DNA of 64,000 bases from Bog-793 sp050013835. Its GTDB lineage: Bacteria > Actinomycetota > Acidimicrobiia > Acidimicrobiales > Bog-793. Position numbers and translations under genes: made by a program. This document shows, in pieces, positions 38,561 through 47,556 of this stretch. Where the stretch lies: NCBI GenBank assembly GCA_050013835.1, contig JBEKEM010000002.1, positions 1-64,000 on the forward strand, given 5' to 3'. The notes beneath the pieces are model-generated. The model worked only from the letters and a program-made list of their open reading frames with translations. It did not search any database and had not been told where the DNA came from. Numbering within the stretch: position 1 is the stretch's first letter; the number at the start of each line of letters is the position of its first letter.

Positions 38561-40263
38561 GGCGGACTCGCGACGCCCGGGGGGCGGCTCGCCCGGAAGC
38601 GGTTCGTGATCGGCATTCGGCGGTCCTTGCCGAACGCCCGGCTCGTCACGCGCGGTCCCGGCGGCGCCTGGCGCCGCTTGTACTCCGCCGCGTCGACGAG
38701 GTCGAAGATGCGCCGCACCGTCGCGGCGTCGAATCCCTCAGCGACTAGTTCGTCGACCGTGGCGTGGCGCTCGACGTAGGCCTCGAGTATGGGGTCGAGG
38801 ATCGCGTAGGCGGGCAGCGAATCGTCGTCCCGCTGATCGATGCGCAACTCGGCGGACGGCGGCTTGGTGAAGACCTGCTCCGGGATCACCGCCCGGCCGG
38901 CCAGGGCGTTGCAGTGCCGCGCCAGGGCGTAGACGAGGAGTTTGGGAACGTCCCGGATGACGGCGAAGCCGCCGGCGGTGTCGCCGTAGAGGGTCGAGTA
39001 GCCGACCGCCGTCTCGCTCTTGTTGCCGGTCGTGAGCACGAGCCAGCCGAACTTGTTCGACAACGCCATGAGCAGCGTGCCGCGGATCCTCGCCTGGAGG
39101 TTCTCCTCGGCGATGCCGGCCGGTCGGCCCGCGAAGCTCGGTGCGAGAAGTCCGAGCAACGCGGCGTGCGCCCGCTCGATCGGGATCTCCAGGAGGTCGA
39201 TCCCGAGGCCGTGCGCGAGCGCGGTCGCGTCGGCGATCGAGCCAGCCGAGGAGAAGCGCGACGGCATCGCCACGCCGTGCACGCGGGCCGGTCCAAGCGC
39301 CTCGACGGCGATCGCCGCGACGAGAGACGAGTCGATCCCGCCGGACAGGCCGACGAGACAGTCGGCGAAACCGTTCTTCACGACGTAGTCCCGCGTCGCC
39401 AGCACGAGCGCCTCGTACGTCTCGGCCCCGTCGTCAAGGACCGCGGCGATCGGCCCGGGGGCCGGTTCGCCGGCCCGTCGGCGCGGCCCGCTCACCGCGA
39501 CCACCTCCGCGGCGTCCGACGCGGTCGGGACGTAGGGCACGTCGACGACGACGACGTCCTCCCGGAATTCGGCCGCCGAGGCGGCGAGCGACCCGTCCGG
39601 GAACACGACCATCGAGCCCCCGTCGAAGACGAGCTCGTCCTGCCCGCCGACGAGGTTGACGTAGGCGATGGCGCAGCCGGACTCGGCCGCCCGTTGGGCG
39701 AGCATCTGCCGGCGCTCGTCGCGTGCCCCGGCGCGGAACGGCGAGGCGTTGAGTGACAACACGATCCCCGCCCCGGCGCCGGCGAGGCGGGCGATCGGAC
39801 CGGCCGAAACCCAGGCGTCCTCGCAGACGATCACCCCGACCGGTGCCCCGGCGATCCCGAAGACTGGCGAGTCCCCCGCGCCGGGGACGAACCAGCGCTG
39901 CTCGTCGAACACGCCGTAGTTGGGGAGCAGCTCCTTTAGCGCGACGCCGCGCACGGCGCCCGTTCGGCAGACGGCGGCCGCATTGCGCAAGCCGCCGGAC
40001 TCGGCCACGTAACCGACCACCGCGGCGCACTCGCCCGACCGCGCCGCGATGGCGGCGAGTGCCCGCTCGCTCGCCGCGACAAAGTCAGGCTCGAGCAACA
40101 GGTCCTCGGGCGGGTAGCCGGTCACGACGAGCTCGGGAAAGACGGCGACGTCGGCGCCCAGCCCCTCGGCCTTCTCCAGCGCGTCGAGGATGCGCCGGAC
40201 GTTGCCGTCGAAATCACCGACCGCCGCGTCGATCTGGCAGAGCGCGACGGACAGCCAGGCCAC
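38557..40263 (-). CDS. nadE: glutamine-dependent NAD+ synthetase
   Basis: NadE converts deamido-NAD to NAD using glutamine. The N-terminal nitrilase/glutaminase domain has FPELVVTGYPPEDL (Glu), LKELLPNYGVFDEQRWF (Lys) and IVCEDAW (Cys), the catalytic triad. The C-terminal synthetase has the P-loop LVGLSGGIDSSLVAAIA and TTGNKSETAVGYSTLYGDTAGG. The GTG at 40263 (568 residues) begins right at WLSVALCQID, the usual start. Confidence 0.95.
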   Translation of the reverse strand: MAWLSVALCQIDAAVGDFDGNVRRILDALEKAEGLGADVAVFPELVVTGYPPEDLLLEPDFVAASERALAAIAARSGECAAVVGYVAESGGLRNAAAVCRTGAVRGVALKELLPNYGVFDEQRWFVPGAGDSPVFGIAGAPVGVIVCEDAWVSAGPIARLAGAGAGIVLSLNASPFRAGARDERRQMLAQRAAESGCAIAYVNLVGGQDELVFDGGSMVVFPDGSLAASAAEFREDVVVVDVPYVPTASDAAEVVAVSGPRRRAGEPAPGPIAAVLDDGAETYEALVLATRDYVVKNGFADCLVGLSGGIDSSLVAAIAVEALGPARVHGVAMPSRFSSAGSIADATALAHGLGIDLLEIPIERAHAALLGLLAPSFAGRPAGIAEENLQARIRGTLLMALSNKFGWLVLTTGNKSETAVGYSTLYGDTAGGFAVIRDVPKLLVYALARHCNALAGRAVIPEQVFTKPPSAELRIDQRDDDSLPAYAILDPILEAYVERHATVDELVAEGFDAATVRRIFDLVDAAEYKRRQAPPGPRVTSRAFGKDRRMPITNRFRASRPPGVASPP

Positions 40264-40404
40264 GGCGCCATCGTAGCGATGGGGTCCCGACGGCCCGTGG
40301 GTGCCGGAACGGGAGCCGCCGTTTGGTCGGGCGCGCGGGGTCTGCGAGACTTGTCGCAGCGACACCGACGACGGCGGTCACGCACCACCTGGAGGGGTGA
40401 CCCG

Positions 40405-41748
40405 ATGGAGAATCAGCGCGAGTACGTGCTCAAGACCGTGGAGGAACGAGGGGTCCGCTTCATCCAGCTCTGGTTCACCGACGTACTGGGCACGCCGAAG
40501 ACGTTTTCGATCCCGCCCGCCGAGTTCGAGAACGCGATCGACGAGGGGATGACCTTCGACGGATCGTCGATCGACGGATTCAGCCGCATCCAGGAGAGCG
40601 ACGTGATCGCGCACCCGGACCCGAAGACCTTCCAGATCCTTCCCGTCATGTCCGGAGGGAACACGACCGTCGCGCGCGTCTTCTGCGACATCTCGAACAT
40701 CGACGGCACGCCTTTCGAGGGGGACCCGCGCCACGTGCTGCGCCGGGCGCTCGAGCGCGCCCACGAGAGCGGCTTCAGCTTCTTCGCCGCCCCCGAGCTC
40801 GAGTACTTCTACTTCGCGAGCTCCGAGGCCGACGCCGGTGTCCCGCCGCAACCGCTCGACACCGGTTCGTACTTCGAGCTCACCGTGGCGGACCTCGCCA
40901 CCGACCTCCGGCGCAAGACGGTGCTCACGCTCGAGGACATGGGGATCCCGGTCGAGTACGCGCAGCACGAGGACTCGCCCAGCCAGCACGAGATCGACCT
41001 GCGTTACACCGATGCCCTCACGATGGCCGACACGATCATGACCGTGCGGCTCCTCATCAAGGAGATTGCCCAGGAGCACGGCGTCTACGCCTCGTTCATG
41101 CCGAAGCCCCTCGCCGGTGTCCAGGGGTCGGGGATGCACACCCACTGCTCGCTTTTCAGCGGGGGCAAGAACGCCTTCTACGACGGCGACGACGAACACG
41201 GGCTCTCGGCGACGGCGCGGCAGTTCATCGCCGGGCTGCTCGAGCACGCCTGCGAGATCACGGCTGTCACGAACCAGTGGGTGAACTCCTACAAACGCCT
41301 CGTCGCCGGCTACGAGGCGCCGTTCACGGTCTCCTGGGCGTACAACAACCGCTCCGCCCTCGTGCGCGTACCGGTCACGAGGCAGGGCAAGTCCGAGTCT
41401 GCCCGCGTCGAGTACCGCGCGATCGACCCGGCGTGCAACCCGTACCTCGCCTTCGCCGTCGTGCTCGCGGCGGGCCTGAGGGGGATCGAGCGCTCCTACG
41501 AGCTATCCGATGAGGCCGACGCCAACCTCTACACGATGAGCCAGCGCCAGCTCGCCGCGGCCGGCATCCGCCCGCTGCCCCGCACCCTCGACGAAGCGCT
41601 GCAGGCGATGGAGAGCTCCGAGCTCGTCCTCGACACACTCGGCGACCACGTCTTCGAGTGGTTCCTCCGCAACAAGCGGGCCGAGTGGGACGACTACACG
41701 CGCCAGATCACGCCCTTCGAACTCCTCCGCTACCTCCCCGCCCTGTAG
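40405..41748 (+). CDS. glnA: glutamine synthetase type I, alpha-like
   Basis: The enzyme makes glutamine from glutamate and ammonia. The 447 residues have TFDGSSIDGF, the FMPKPLAGVQGSGMHTHCSLF site and NPYLAF. The short length and the ANLYTMSQRQLAAAGIRPLP end, without the NLYDLPPEE adenylylation site, place it with the GSI-alpha group of Bacillus and archaea. That group is regulated by feedback and transcription rather than adenylylation. GGAGGGG precedes the ATG. The glnR-like regulator follows in the same direction. Confidence 0.95.
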   Translation: MENQREYVLKTVEERGVRFIQLWFTDVLGTPKTFSIPPAEFENAIDEGMTFDGSSIDGFSRIQESDVIAHPDPKTFQILPVMSGGNTTVARVFCDISNIDGTPFEGDPRHVLRRALERAHESGFSFFAAPELEYFYFASSEADAGVPPQPLDTGSYFELTVADLATDLRRKTVLTLEDMGIPVEYAQHEDSPSQHEIDLRYTDALTMADTIMTVRLLIKEIAQEHGVYASFMPKPLAGVQGSGMHTHCSLFSGGKNAFYDGDDEHGLSATARQFIAGLLEHACEITAVTNQWVNSYKRLVAGYEAPFTVSWAYNNRSALVRVPVTRQGKSESARVEYRAIDPACNPYLAFAVVLAAGLRGIERSYELSDEADANLYTMSQRQLAAAGIRPLPRTLDEALQAMESSELVLDTLGDHVFEWFLRNKRAEWDDYTRQITPFELLRYLPAL

Positions 41749-41787
41749 GAGCCGAGTTGACCTCGCCAAGGATCCGGCGGTAGGCGC

Positions 41788-42468
41788 ATGGAACCCCTGC
41801 TCTGCTTCCCGAACCCACCCAGCCCCGAGCTCGCCAAGGCGCTCGAAGCCGCCGGCTACACCTTCACCGCCGTCGCCGACGCCGATGGCATCGGTGCGCT
41901 CGAGCCGACGGTGGGCTGGTCCGGCGCCGTCGTCTCCGCAGTCGATGCGCCCGAGGCGGCCCTCGGGCTATGCCGGGCGCTGCGCCAGCGCGACGAACCG
42001 GTCGGCCCGGTCCTCCTCGTCGTGACGAAGGTCCAGCTCGGCCTGCTCGCCGGACACAAGGAGCTCTTCGACGATTTCACGCTCGCCGAGGCCGCACCCG
42101 ACGAGATCGAGACCCGCCTCGCCCACCTGCTCTGGAGGACCGGGCGGGGCAAGCACCACGACGTCATCGCCTACGGGCCGCTGGCGCTCAACCTCGAGAC
42201 CTACCAGGCTGTCGTCGCCGGGCGCTCACTCGACCTCACCTTCATGGAGTACGAGCTGCTCCGCTTTCTCGCGGCCCACCCGGGCAAGGTCTTCACCCGC
42301 GAGACCCTGCTCGCCCGGGTCTGGGGCTACGAGTACTTCGGCGGGGCGAGAACGGTCGACGTTCACATCCGGCGGCTGCGCGCGAAGCTGGGCGAGGAGA
42401 ACGCCCACCTCATCGAGACGGTGCGCAGCGTCGGCTACCGCTTCGGTGTGCCCCACTGGCGTCCGTAG
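41788..42468 (+). CDS. glnR: GlnR-like OmpR-family regulator
   Basis: This 226-residue protein has a degenerate receiver domain (about residues 1-110, with no clear phosphorylation pocket) and an OmpR/PhoB winged helix (LDLTFMEYELLRFLAAHPGKVFTRETLLARVWGYEYFGGARTVDVHIRRLRAKLG). The winged helix is almost the same as in actinobacterial GlnR, the nitrogen regulator that works without a kinase. It directly follows glnA, a typical GlnR target. No obvious GlnR box was seen upstream of glnA. Confidence 0.82.
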   Translation: MEPLLCFPNPPSPELAKALEAAGYTFTAVADADGIGALEPTVGWSGAVVSAVDAPEAALGLCRALRQRDEPVGPVLLVVTKVQLGLLAGHKELFDDFTLAEAAPDEIETRLAHLLWRTGRGKHHDVIAYGPLALNLETYQAVVAGRSLDLTFMEYELLRFLAAHPGKVFTRETLLARVWGYEYFGGARTVDVHIRRLRAKLGEENAHLIETVRSVGYRFGVPHWRP

Positions 42469-42512
42469 GACGGCCGGCGGGCGGTACCCCGCGTCGCCGG
42501 GTAACGGGCCCG

Positions 42513-42529
42513 CCGGGGCTACGCCCCGG
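42513..42529. terminator. hairpin between convergent glnR and ridA
   Basis: CCGGGGC and GCCCCGG form a 7-bp stem with a 3-base loop. The structure includes the ridA stop codon and lies between two convergent genes, so it may terminate both. Confidence 0.4.
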
Positions 42530-42902
42530 TGACGGGCGAGTACGCCCAGGCCTCGACCTCCACCGCCGCCCCCATCGGCAACGCCGCTACGCCGACAGCG
42601 GAGCGGGCCGGGAGGTGGTCCCCGAAGGCGGCAGCGTAGGCCTCGTTCATCGCCACGTACTCGCCCATGTCGATGAGGAAGACCGTCGTCTTGACGACGG
42701 CACCGAGCGACGAGCCTTCGGCTTCGAGCGCGGCCCCGAGGTTGGCGAGCGCTTGGGCGAGCTGCCCAGCGACGCCCCCAGCGACGAGCACCCCGTCGGC
42801 CAGGCCGAGCTGTCCCGAGCAGGTGAGCCACTCGCCCGCCCGTACGACCGGGCGGTAGTAGCGCCGGGGAGGGTCCGGCCTGCCTTCGGGAGCGGTCTTC
42901 AG
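42519..42902 (-). CDS. RidA-family protein
   Basis: RidA-type proteins hydrolyse reactive enamines. The 127 residues include RPVVRAGEWLTCSGQLGL, LANLGAALEAEGSSLGAVVKTTVFLIDMGEY, NEAYAAAFGDHLPARSAVGVAALPMGAAVEVEAWA. The catalytic-site arginine in PARSAV is present. No ATG, GTG or TTG precedes the conserved block; the only plausible start is a CTG at 42900-42902, overlapping the stop of the Fe-S carrier gene by three bases (CTGA). It is probably co-translated with that gene. Confidence 0.8.
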   Translation of the reverse strand: MKTAPEGRPDPPRRYYRPVVRAGEWLTCSGQLGLADGVLVAGGVAGQLAQALANLGAALEAEGSSLGAVVKTTVFLIDMGEYVAMNEAYAAAFGDHLPARSAVGVAALPMGAAVEVEAWAYSPVTGA

Positions 42903-43264
42903 CTGAATGAGCTGCCGCAGCCGCAGGTGCGGGTGGCGGCCGGATTCGTAATGTGGAAACCGGATCCCTGCAGGCCGTCGCTGAAATCGAGCGTCGCCCC
43001 CTTGATGAGCTCGGCGCTCTCGGGGTCGACGACGACCTTCACGGTCCCGAAAGTGCGCACGATGTCGTCGTCGGCGATCTCGGCATCGAAGAACATGTCG
43101 TAGCTGTAGCCCGAGCAGCCACCTGGCCGAACGGCGACGCGCAGGGCGAGGGTCTCGCCGTCTGTCTCGCTGGCGAGCAGCTCGGCGACCTTGGCCGTGG
43201 CAGCGTCGGTGAGGCTCACCGGACCCGGCCGCTGACCAATCCTGACCGTCGTGGCGGTGTTCAC
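42899..43264 (-). CDS. erpA: A-type iron-sulphur carrier (ErpA/IscA)
   Basis: This 121-residue scaffold/carrier delivers Fe-S clusters. The three cysteine ligands are Cys50 in PGGCSGYSY and Cys114 and Cys116 in TCGCGSSF. The GTG start at 43264 has AAGGAG at good spacing. It ends in overlap with the RidA gene. Nearby mrp (Fe-S assembly ATPase) and whiB make this a small Fe-S neighbourhood. Confidence 0.92.
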   Translation of the reverse strand: MNTATTVRIGQRPGPVSLTDAATAKVAELLASETDGETLALRVAVRPGGCSGYSYDMFFDAEIADDDIVRTFGTVKVVVDPESAELIKGATLDFSDGLQGSGFHITNPAATRTCGCGSSFS

Positions 43265-43341
43265 AAGACTCGCTCCTTTGCCCTTCCTGTCCTGAGCGTA
43301 ACAAGCGGGCCGCGCGATCACTCCCGTTAGCATCGGTTGGG

Positions 43342-44526
43342 ATGCCTGCCGACCCGAGTCGGCGCGGCGTGGCGACTCGCCCCCCGAGCCAGGACGAACT
43401 CCTCGAAGCGCTGCGCGCCGTCGTCGACCCCGAGCTCGGCGAGGACATCGTAACCCTCGGCATGGTGCGCTCCGTCGGCTGCGACGGGGTGCGGGCGAGA
43501 GCCGAGATCGCCCTCACGGTGGCGGGCTGCCCACTGCGAACCCAGCTGCGCGATGACGTCACGCGGCAGCTCGCCGCCGTCCCGGGAATCGAGTCCGTCG
43601 AGGTCACGACCGGTGTGATGGGGCCCGACGAGCGGGCCCGCCTGATGTCGACGGCCCGCCGGGCGGCACAGGGCCGCGCCGTTGCCGTTGGCTTCCCGGA
43701 CTCGACGAGGGTGCTCGCCGTCGTCTCGGGCAAGGGGGGGGTCGGCAAGTCGACGGTGACGGCGAACCTTGCCCTCGCCCTCGCCCGGCGGGGGTTCGCG
43801 GTCGGACTCCTCGACGCCGACATCTGGGGCTTCTCGATCCCCCGCATGCTCGGGATCTCCGGCCGGCTCGAGGCCGCCAGCGGCAAGATCATCCCCGCCG
43901 AGATCGCCGTCGGCCCCCGGGCGCTGCGCGTCGTGTCGATGGGCTTCCTCGCCGACGAGAACGAAGCGATCATGTGGCGCGGCCTCGTGCTGGCCCGGGC
44001 CGTCCAGCACTTCCTCGAGGACGTCGCCTGGGGCCCGCTCGACTACCTGCTCGTCGACATGCCCCCGGGAACCGGCGACGTCCAGATGGCGCTGGCGAGG
44101 ATGCTGCCCCGCGTCGAGCTCATCGTCGTCACGACACCCTCCGCCGCCGCCGCCAGGGTCGCCGGGCGGGCGGCGGACATGGCCCGCAAGAGTCACGTCC
44201 GCATCGCCGGCGTCATCGAGAACATGGCGCCCTACACCAGCGAGGACGGCCGCCGCCAAGCCATCTTCGGCGAGGGCGGCGGTGCCTCCCTCGCCGCCGC
44301 GACCGGCACGCCGCTCCTCGGCTCACTGCCCCTCGACCCGGGCCTCGGCGCGGCGGGCGACGCCGGGGAGCTGGTGCGGCTCGACGCCACGAGCCCCGCG
44401 GGACGCGGGTTCGCCGCGCTCGCCGAGCGCATTGCCACGACCGCCGCGCCCCCGCTCGATATGTCCGGCTGCACGGCGCGCTTCATCGCGCACCTCGACG
44501 AGGCCCTGGCGGGGCAGGCCGGCTAG
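43342..44526 (+). CDS. mrp: Mrp/NBP35-family P-loop ATPase
   Basis: This 394-residue protein has an N-terminal MIP18-type domain (ALRAVVDPELGEDIVTLGMVRSV) and a deviant Walker A SGKGGVGKST (about residues 128-137), with LLDADIWGFS and VDMPPGTGDV. Mrp assembles or transfers Fe-S clusters. The usual CxxC cluster motif after VIENM is missing: IENMAPYTSEDGRRQAIF contains no cysteine. It may therefore act without a bridging cluster, or bind it elsewhere. It is divergent from the Fe-S carrier gene. Confidence 0.9.
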   Translation: MPADPSRRGVATRPPSQDELLEALRAVVDPELGEDIVTLGMVRSVGCDGVRARAEIALTVAGCPLRTQLRDDVTRQLAAVPGIESVEVTTGVMGPDERARLMSTARRAAQGRAVAVGFPDSTRVLAVVSGKGGVGKSTVTANLALALARRGFAVGLLDADIWGFSIPRMLGISGRLEAASGKIIPAEIAVGPRALRVVSMGFLADENEAIMWRGLVLARAVQHFLEDVAWGPLDYLLVDMPPGTGDVQMALARMLPRVELIVVTTPSAAAARVAGRAADMARKSHVRIAGVIENMAPYTSEDGRRQAIFGEGGGASLAAATGTPLLGSLPLDPGLGAAGDAGELVRLDATSPAGRGFAALAERIATTAAPPLDMSGCTARFIAHLDEALAGQAG

Positions 44527-44535
44527 AGCGTCCCC

Positions 44536-44799
44536 TCAGCCGGCGCGGCGTTCGAGGATCTGCTTGCGCTCGATCTCGTTGAGGCCGCCCCAGATCCCGT
44601 GAGGCTCGCGGATCCGGATGGCGTAGTCGAGGCAGGGACGCTGCACAGGGCAGAGGGCGCACATCGACTTAGCGGTCGCCTCCCGGTCGAGCCGCTCGTC
44701 CTTGCCCTCGGGCTGGGTCGGCGGGAAGAAGACGGCGGCCTGCGGACCGCGGCACGAAGCTTTCCGGTACCAGGCCTGCTCGGATCGCTCCGCGATCAC
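44536..44799 (-). CDS. WhiB-family Fe-S transcription factor
   Basis: This 87-residue protein has four cysteine ligands: Cys16, Cys47, Cys50 and Cys56 (C-x30-C-x2-C-x5-C), binding a redox-sensitive [4Fe-4S] cluster. The G-I-W-G-G turn (about 68-72) and a basic ERKQILERR tail contact DNA. The GTG at 44799 has GGAGGGG upstream. It lies divergent from a pair of ArsA-like ATPases. In Mycobacterium whiB4 holds the same place relative to Rv3679-Rv3680, so whiB4 is a possible counterpart. Confidence 0.92.
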   Translation of the reverse strand: MIAERSEQAWYRKASCRGPQAAVFFPPTQPEGKDERLDREATAKSMCALCPVQRPCLDYAIRIREPHGIWGGLNEIERKQILERRAG

Positions 44800-44990
44800 G
44801 AACCCCTCCCCGTCCCGTCCCCTCGGGGACAGCCGCTCGAGCGGCGCCACCGGTCCCACACCGCGGCTGGAGGCGGTTGTACCGGCTGGGTGGTGACGCT
44901 ATCGCCACCCCCAGCCGCCTGACAAGGGGGCGGAACCCGCCGGCCACCGCCCCGGGGCCGGACCCCGCTCCCGGTAGTGTCGGGCGCCGG

Positions 44991-45995
44991 ATGGACGTCA
45001 CAGTGTTCCTCCGCCGGAGCAAGGTCCTCGTCGTCGTCGGCAAGGGTGGGGTCGGCAAGACGACGACCACGGCGGCACTGGCTAGTCTCGCCGCCCGAGC
45101 CGGCCTCGACGTGCTCGTAGTCGCGCTCGACGACACCGCCGGGCTCGCCGCCCTCCTCGACTACGGGGACGGTCTCGGCTACGACGAGGTCGTCGTCCGC
45201 GCCCCCGCTTCCCCACCCGGGGAGCCCGGCGAGAACCGCTCGCCGGGTCCGGAAAGGGTCCCCGGCCGGGTGCGTGCGAGGGTGCTCACCTCGGACGCGG
45301 CGCTGACCGAGTACCTCGCCGCCCACGGGCTCGGACGCTTCGCCGCCCGCCTCGTGCGCACGGGGGCGCTCGACGTCGTCGCGATGGCGATCCCCGGGAT
45401 CCGCGAGGTCCTCATCCTCGGCAAGGTCCGCCAGCTCGAGGTGGCGGGGACGGCCGACCTGATCGTCCTCGACGCCCCGGCGACCGGCCACGCCCTGAGC
45501 TTTCTGTCGAGTTCGGGCGGCCTCGCCGACGCCGCCCGCGGTGGTCCGTTGCGTGCCCAGGCCGACCAAGTCGTCGCGATGCTCACCGACCCCGACCGCT
45601 GCCAGGTCCTCCTCGTCACGATCCCCGAGGAAACGCCGGTGAACGAGGCGGTCGAGACCGCCTTCCGGATCGAGGACGAGATCGGCGTGACCCTCGGCCC
45701 CGTCGTCGTCAACTGCTGCTACCCGGTGCTCCACCACCTCGACGACGACCCGGCCGAGGCGGCCGCGGCGGCCGGCGCGCCGCCGCCAGAGCCCGGACTC
45801 GCGGACTCGATCGCCCGGGCCGCCGCCTTCCGGCGGGGGCGCCAGCGGCTGCAAGAGGCACAGCTCGCGCGTCTTGCCGAGCGGCTGCCGCTCCCCACCA
45901 TCAAACTGCCCTACCTGTTCACGGCCGGGGTGGGTGTGGCGGAGCTCGGCCGGCTCGTGGCGGCGCTCGCCGCGGGGATCGCGGCACTGCCGTGA
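44991..45995 (+). CDS. ArsA/GET3-like ATPase, first of pair
   Basis: This 334-residue protein has a deviant Walker A VVGKGGVGKTTTTAALA (about 15-31) and the switch region LIVLDAPATGHALSFL. It is related to the arsenite pump ATPase ArsA and GET3. Its end overlaps the next ATPase by 4 bases (GTGA). A tandem ArsA-like pair next to whiB is conserved in actinobacteria (Rv3679-Rv3680), where the pair affects glycerol sensitivity and stress; arsenite binding has not been shown here. Confidence 0.88.
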   Translation: MDVTVFLRRSKVLVVVGKGGVGKTTTTAALASLAARAGLDVLVVALDDTAGLAALLDYGDGLGYDEVVVRAPASPPGEPGENRSPGPERVPGRVRARVLTSDAALTEYLAAHGLGRFAARLVRTGALDVVAMAIPGIREVLILGKVRQLEVAGTADLIVLDAPATGHALSFLSSSGGLADAARGGPLRAQADQVVAMLTDPDRCQVLLVTIPEETPVNEAVETAFRIEDEIGVTLGPVVVNCCYPVLHHLDDDPAEAAAAAGAPPPEPGLADSIARAAAFRRGRQRLQEAQLARLAERLPLPTIKLPYLFTAGVGVAELGRLVAALAAGIAALP

Positions 45996-47062
45996 ACGTG
46001 CTCGGGACCCTCGTCGAAGATCGCGCCGTCATCGTCTGCTGCGGCTCCGGCGGGGTCGGCAAGACGACGGTGGCAGCGGCGCTCGCCGTCGCGGCGGCGC
46101 TGCGGGGTCGCCGGGCATGCGTCGTCACAATCGACCCGGCCCGGCGGCTCGCCGACGCACTCGGCGCGACCGGGGTCGGCAACGAGCCACGCGAGATCGC
46201 CGGGCCATGGCCCGGCCAGCTGAACGTCCTGATGCTCGACGCCACGTCGACCTTCGACGACCTCGTCCGGCGCTACGCCCGCGACCCCGGGCAGGCAGAC
46301 CGGATCCTCGCCAACCGCCTCTATCGCAACCTCGCCTCGGTGCTCTCGGGCACCCAGGAGTACATGGCGACCGAGAAGCTGTTCGAGCTTCACGAGGAAG
46401 GGACCTTCGATCTCGTCGTCGTCGACACGCCCCCGACGCGACGCGCCCTCGAGTTCCTCGACGCGCCCCGCCGCGTGGAGTCCTTCCTCGACAACCGGAT
46501 CTTCAGGACCTTCGTCGCCCCGGGTTCGTCGTACCTGCGGGTGGCGAGCCTCGCCGGCCAGCTCGTGTTGCGGTCGATCGCGCGCGTCGCCGGGGCGGAA
46601 ATCGTCGACGACACGCTCGCGTTCTTCAACGCCTTCCAGGGCATGGAGCAAGGTTTCCGGGACCGCGCCGCCCGGGTCGAGCGCCTCCTCGCCGAGGAGT
46701 CCACCGGGTTTGTCCTCATCGCCACCCCCCGTCGCGACGCCATCGACGACGCTCGCTACTTCGTCGGTGAGCTCGGGCGGCGCCACGGGGCGGTCGACGC
46801 GCTCGTCGTCAACCGGATTCACCCCGATTTCGGCGTGCCCCCCGCGGGGGGAGCCGCCAGCGCGGCTAAGGAGGGCGCCAGCTGGCGCGACCTCCTTGCC
46901 AACCTCGCCGACCTCGCCGCGATCGCCCACCGGGAGGAGGGCTTCCTCGCCGACCTCGTCGAGGCGGTCGCGCCCTCACCGGTCGTGCGAGTCCCGTTCC
47001 TCGAGGGCGACGTGCACGACGTGGAGGGCCTGCTACGCGTCGTTCGCCACCTCACCGACTGA
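45992..47062 (+). CDS. ArsA/GET3-like ATPase, second of pair
   Basis: The partner has 356 residues with Walker A CCGSGGVGKTTVAAALA and switch region LVVVDTPPTRRALEFLDAP. It starts with GTG in overlap with the first ATPase. The two probably form a heterodimer. The MEQGFRDRAARVERLLAEE region after the switch is the helical part typical of the family. Confidence 0.88.
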   Translation: MNVLGTLVEDRAVIVCCGSGGVGKTTVAAALAVAAALRGRRACVVTIDPARRLADALGATGVGNEPREIAGPWPGQLNVLMLDATSTFDDLVRRYARDPGQADRILANRLYRNLASVLSGTQEYMATEKLFELHEEGTFDLVVVDTPPTRRALEFLDAPRRVESFLDNRIFRTFVAPGSSYLRVASLAGQLVLRSIARVAGAEIVDDTLAFFNAFQGMEQGFRDRAARVERLLAEESTGFVLIATPRRDAIDDARYFVGELGRRHGAVDALVVNRIHPDFGVPPAGGAASAAKEGASWRDLLANLADLAAIAHREEGFLADLVEAVAPSPVVRVPFLEGDVHDVEGLLRVVRHLTD

Positions 47063-47078
47063 GCGCTACCTTGGGCTG

Positions 47079-47495
47079 GTGACGAAGATCCTGCTCGTGG
47101 CCGACACGACGGCCGTCCTGGAGGACGTCTCCGCCGTCATCGACGACGGCGGGACTGAGATCCGCGAGTTGCGCAGCGGCGCCGCCGTGCGCGACGTCGC
47201 CGCCGAGATCGAGCCGGACCTCGTGATCGCCGACAGCCAGGTCCAGAACATGGGCGGGTTCGCGATCGCCTTCGACCTCGCCAACGAGGAATCCGGTGGC
47301 CGGCTTGCGCACGTGCCGGTCCTCGTCCTGCTCGACCGCCGCGCCGACGTCTTCCTCGCCCGGCGGGCCGGCGTCGAGGGCTACCTCGTGAAGCCGCTCG
47401 ACCCGCTCCGGCTGCGCCGGGCGGTCGAGTCGCTGCTCGCGGGGGGCACGTTCCGCGACGAGTCGTTCGCGCCGACCACCGTCGCCGCCGACTAG
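47079..47495 (+). CDS. stand-alone receiver-domain protein
   Basis: This 138-residue CheY-like receiver has the phosphorylation-site aspartate in LVIADSQVQNMGG (Asp52), but the Asp pair near the N-terminus is single (VAD). The Lys of GYLVKPLDPLRL near the end is present. No output domain follows. It starts 17 bases after the second ArsA-like gene and may be in the same operon. Confidence 0.75.
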   Translation: MTKILLVADTTAVLEDVSAVIDDGGTEIRELRSGAAVRDVAAEIEPDLVIADSQVQNMGGFAIAFDLANEESGGRLAHVPVLVLLDRRADVFLARRAGVEGYLVKPLDPLRLRRAVESLLAGGTFRDESFAPTTVAAD

Positions 47496-47556
47496 GAGCC
47501 GGGTCGGGTGTGACGGCGTCCCCGGCTCCCGACGACCCCACCACGGGGGACCCGCG

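Noticed and set aside
40342..40359. Small hairpin upstream of glnA as a GlnR operator
   Set aside because: The stem of 6 bp does not fit the known GlnR box pattern, so I do not call it.
42519..43973. 484-residue minus-strand frame covering ridA and beyond
   Set aside because: Only the last 127 residues are RidA; the upstream part runs through the Fe-S carrier gene and opposite mrp in the wrong frame.
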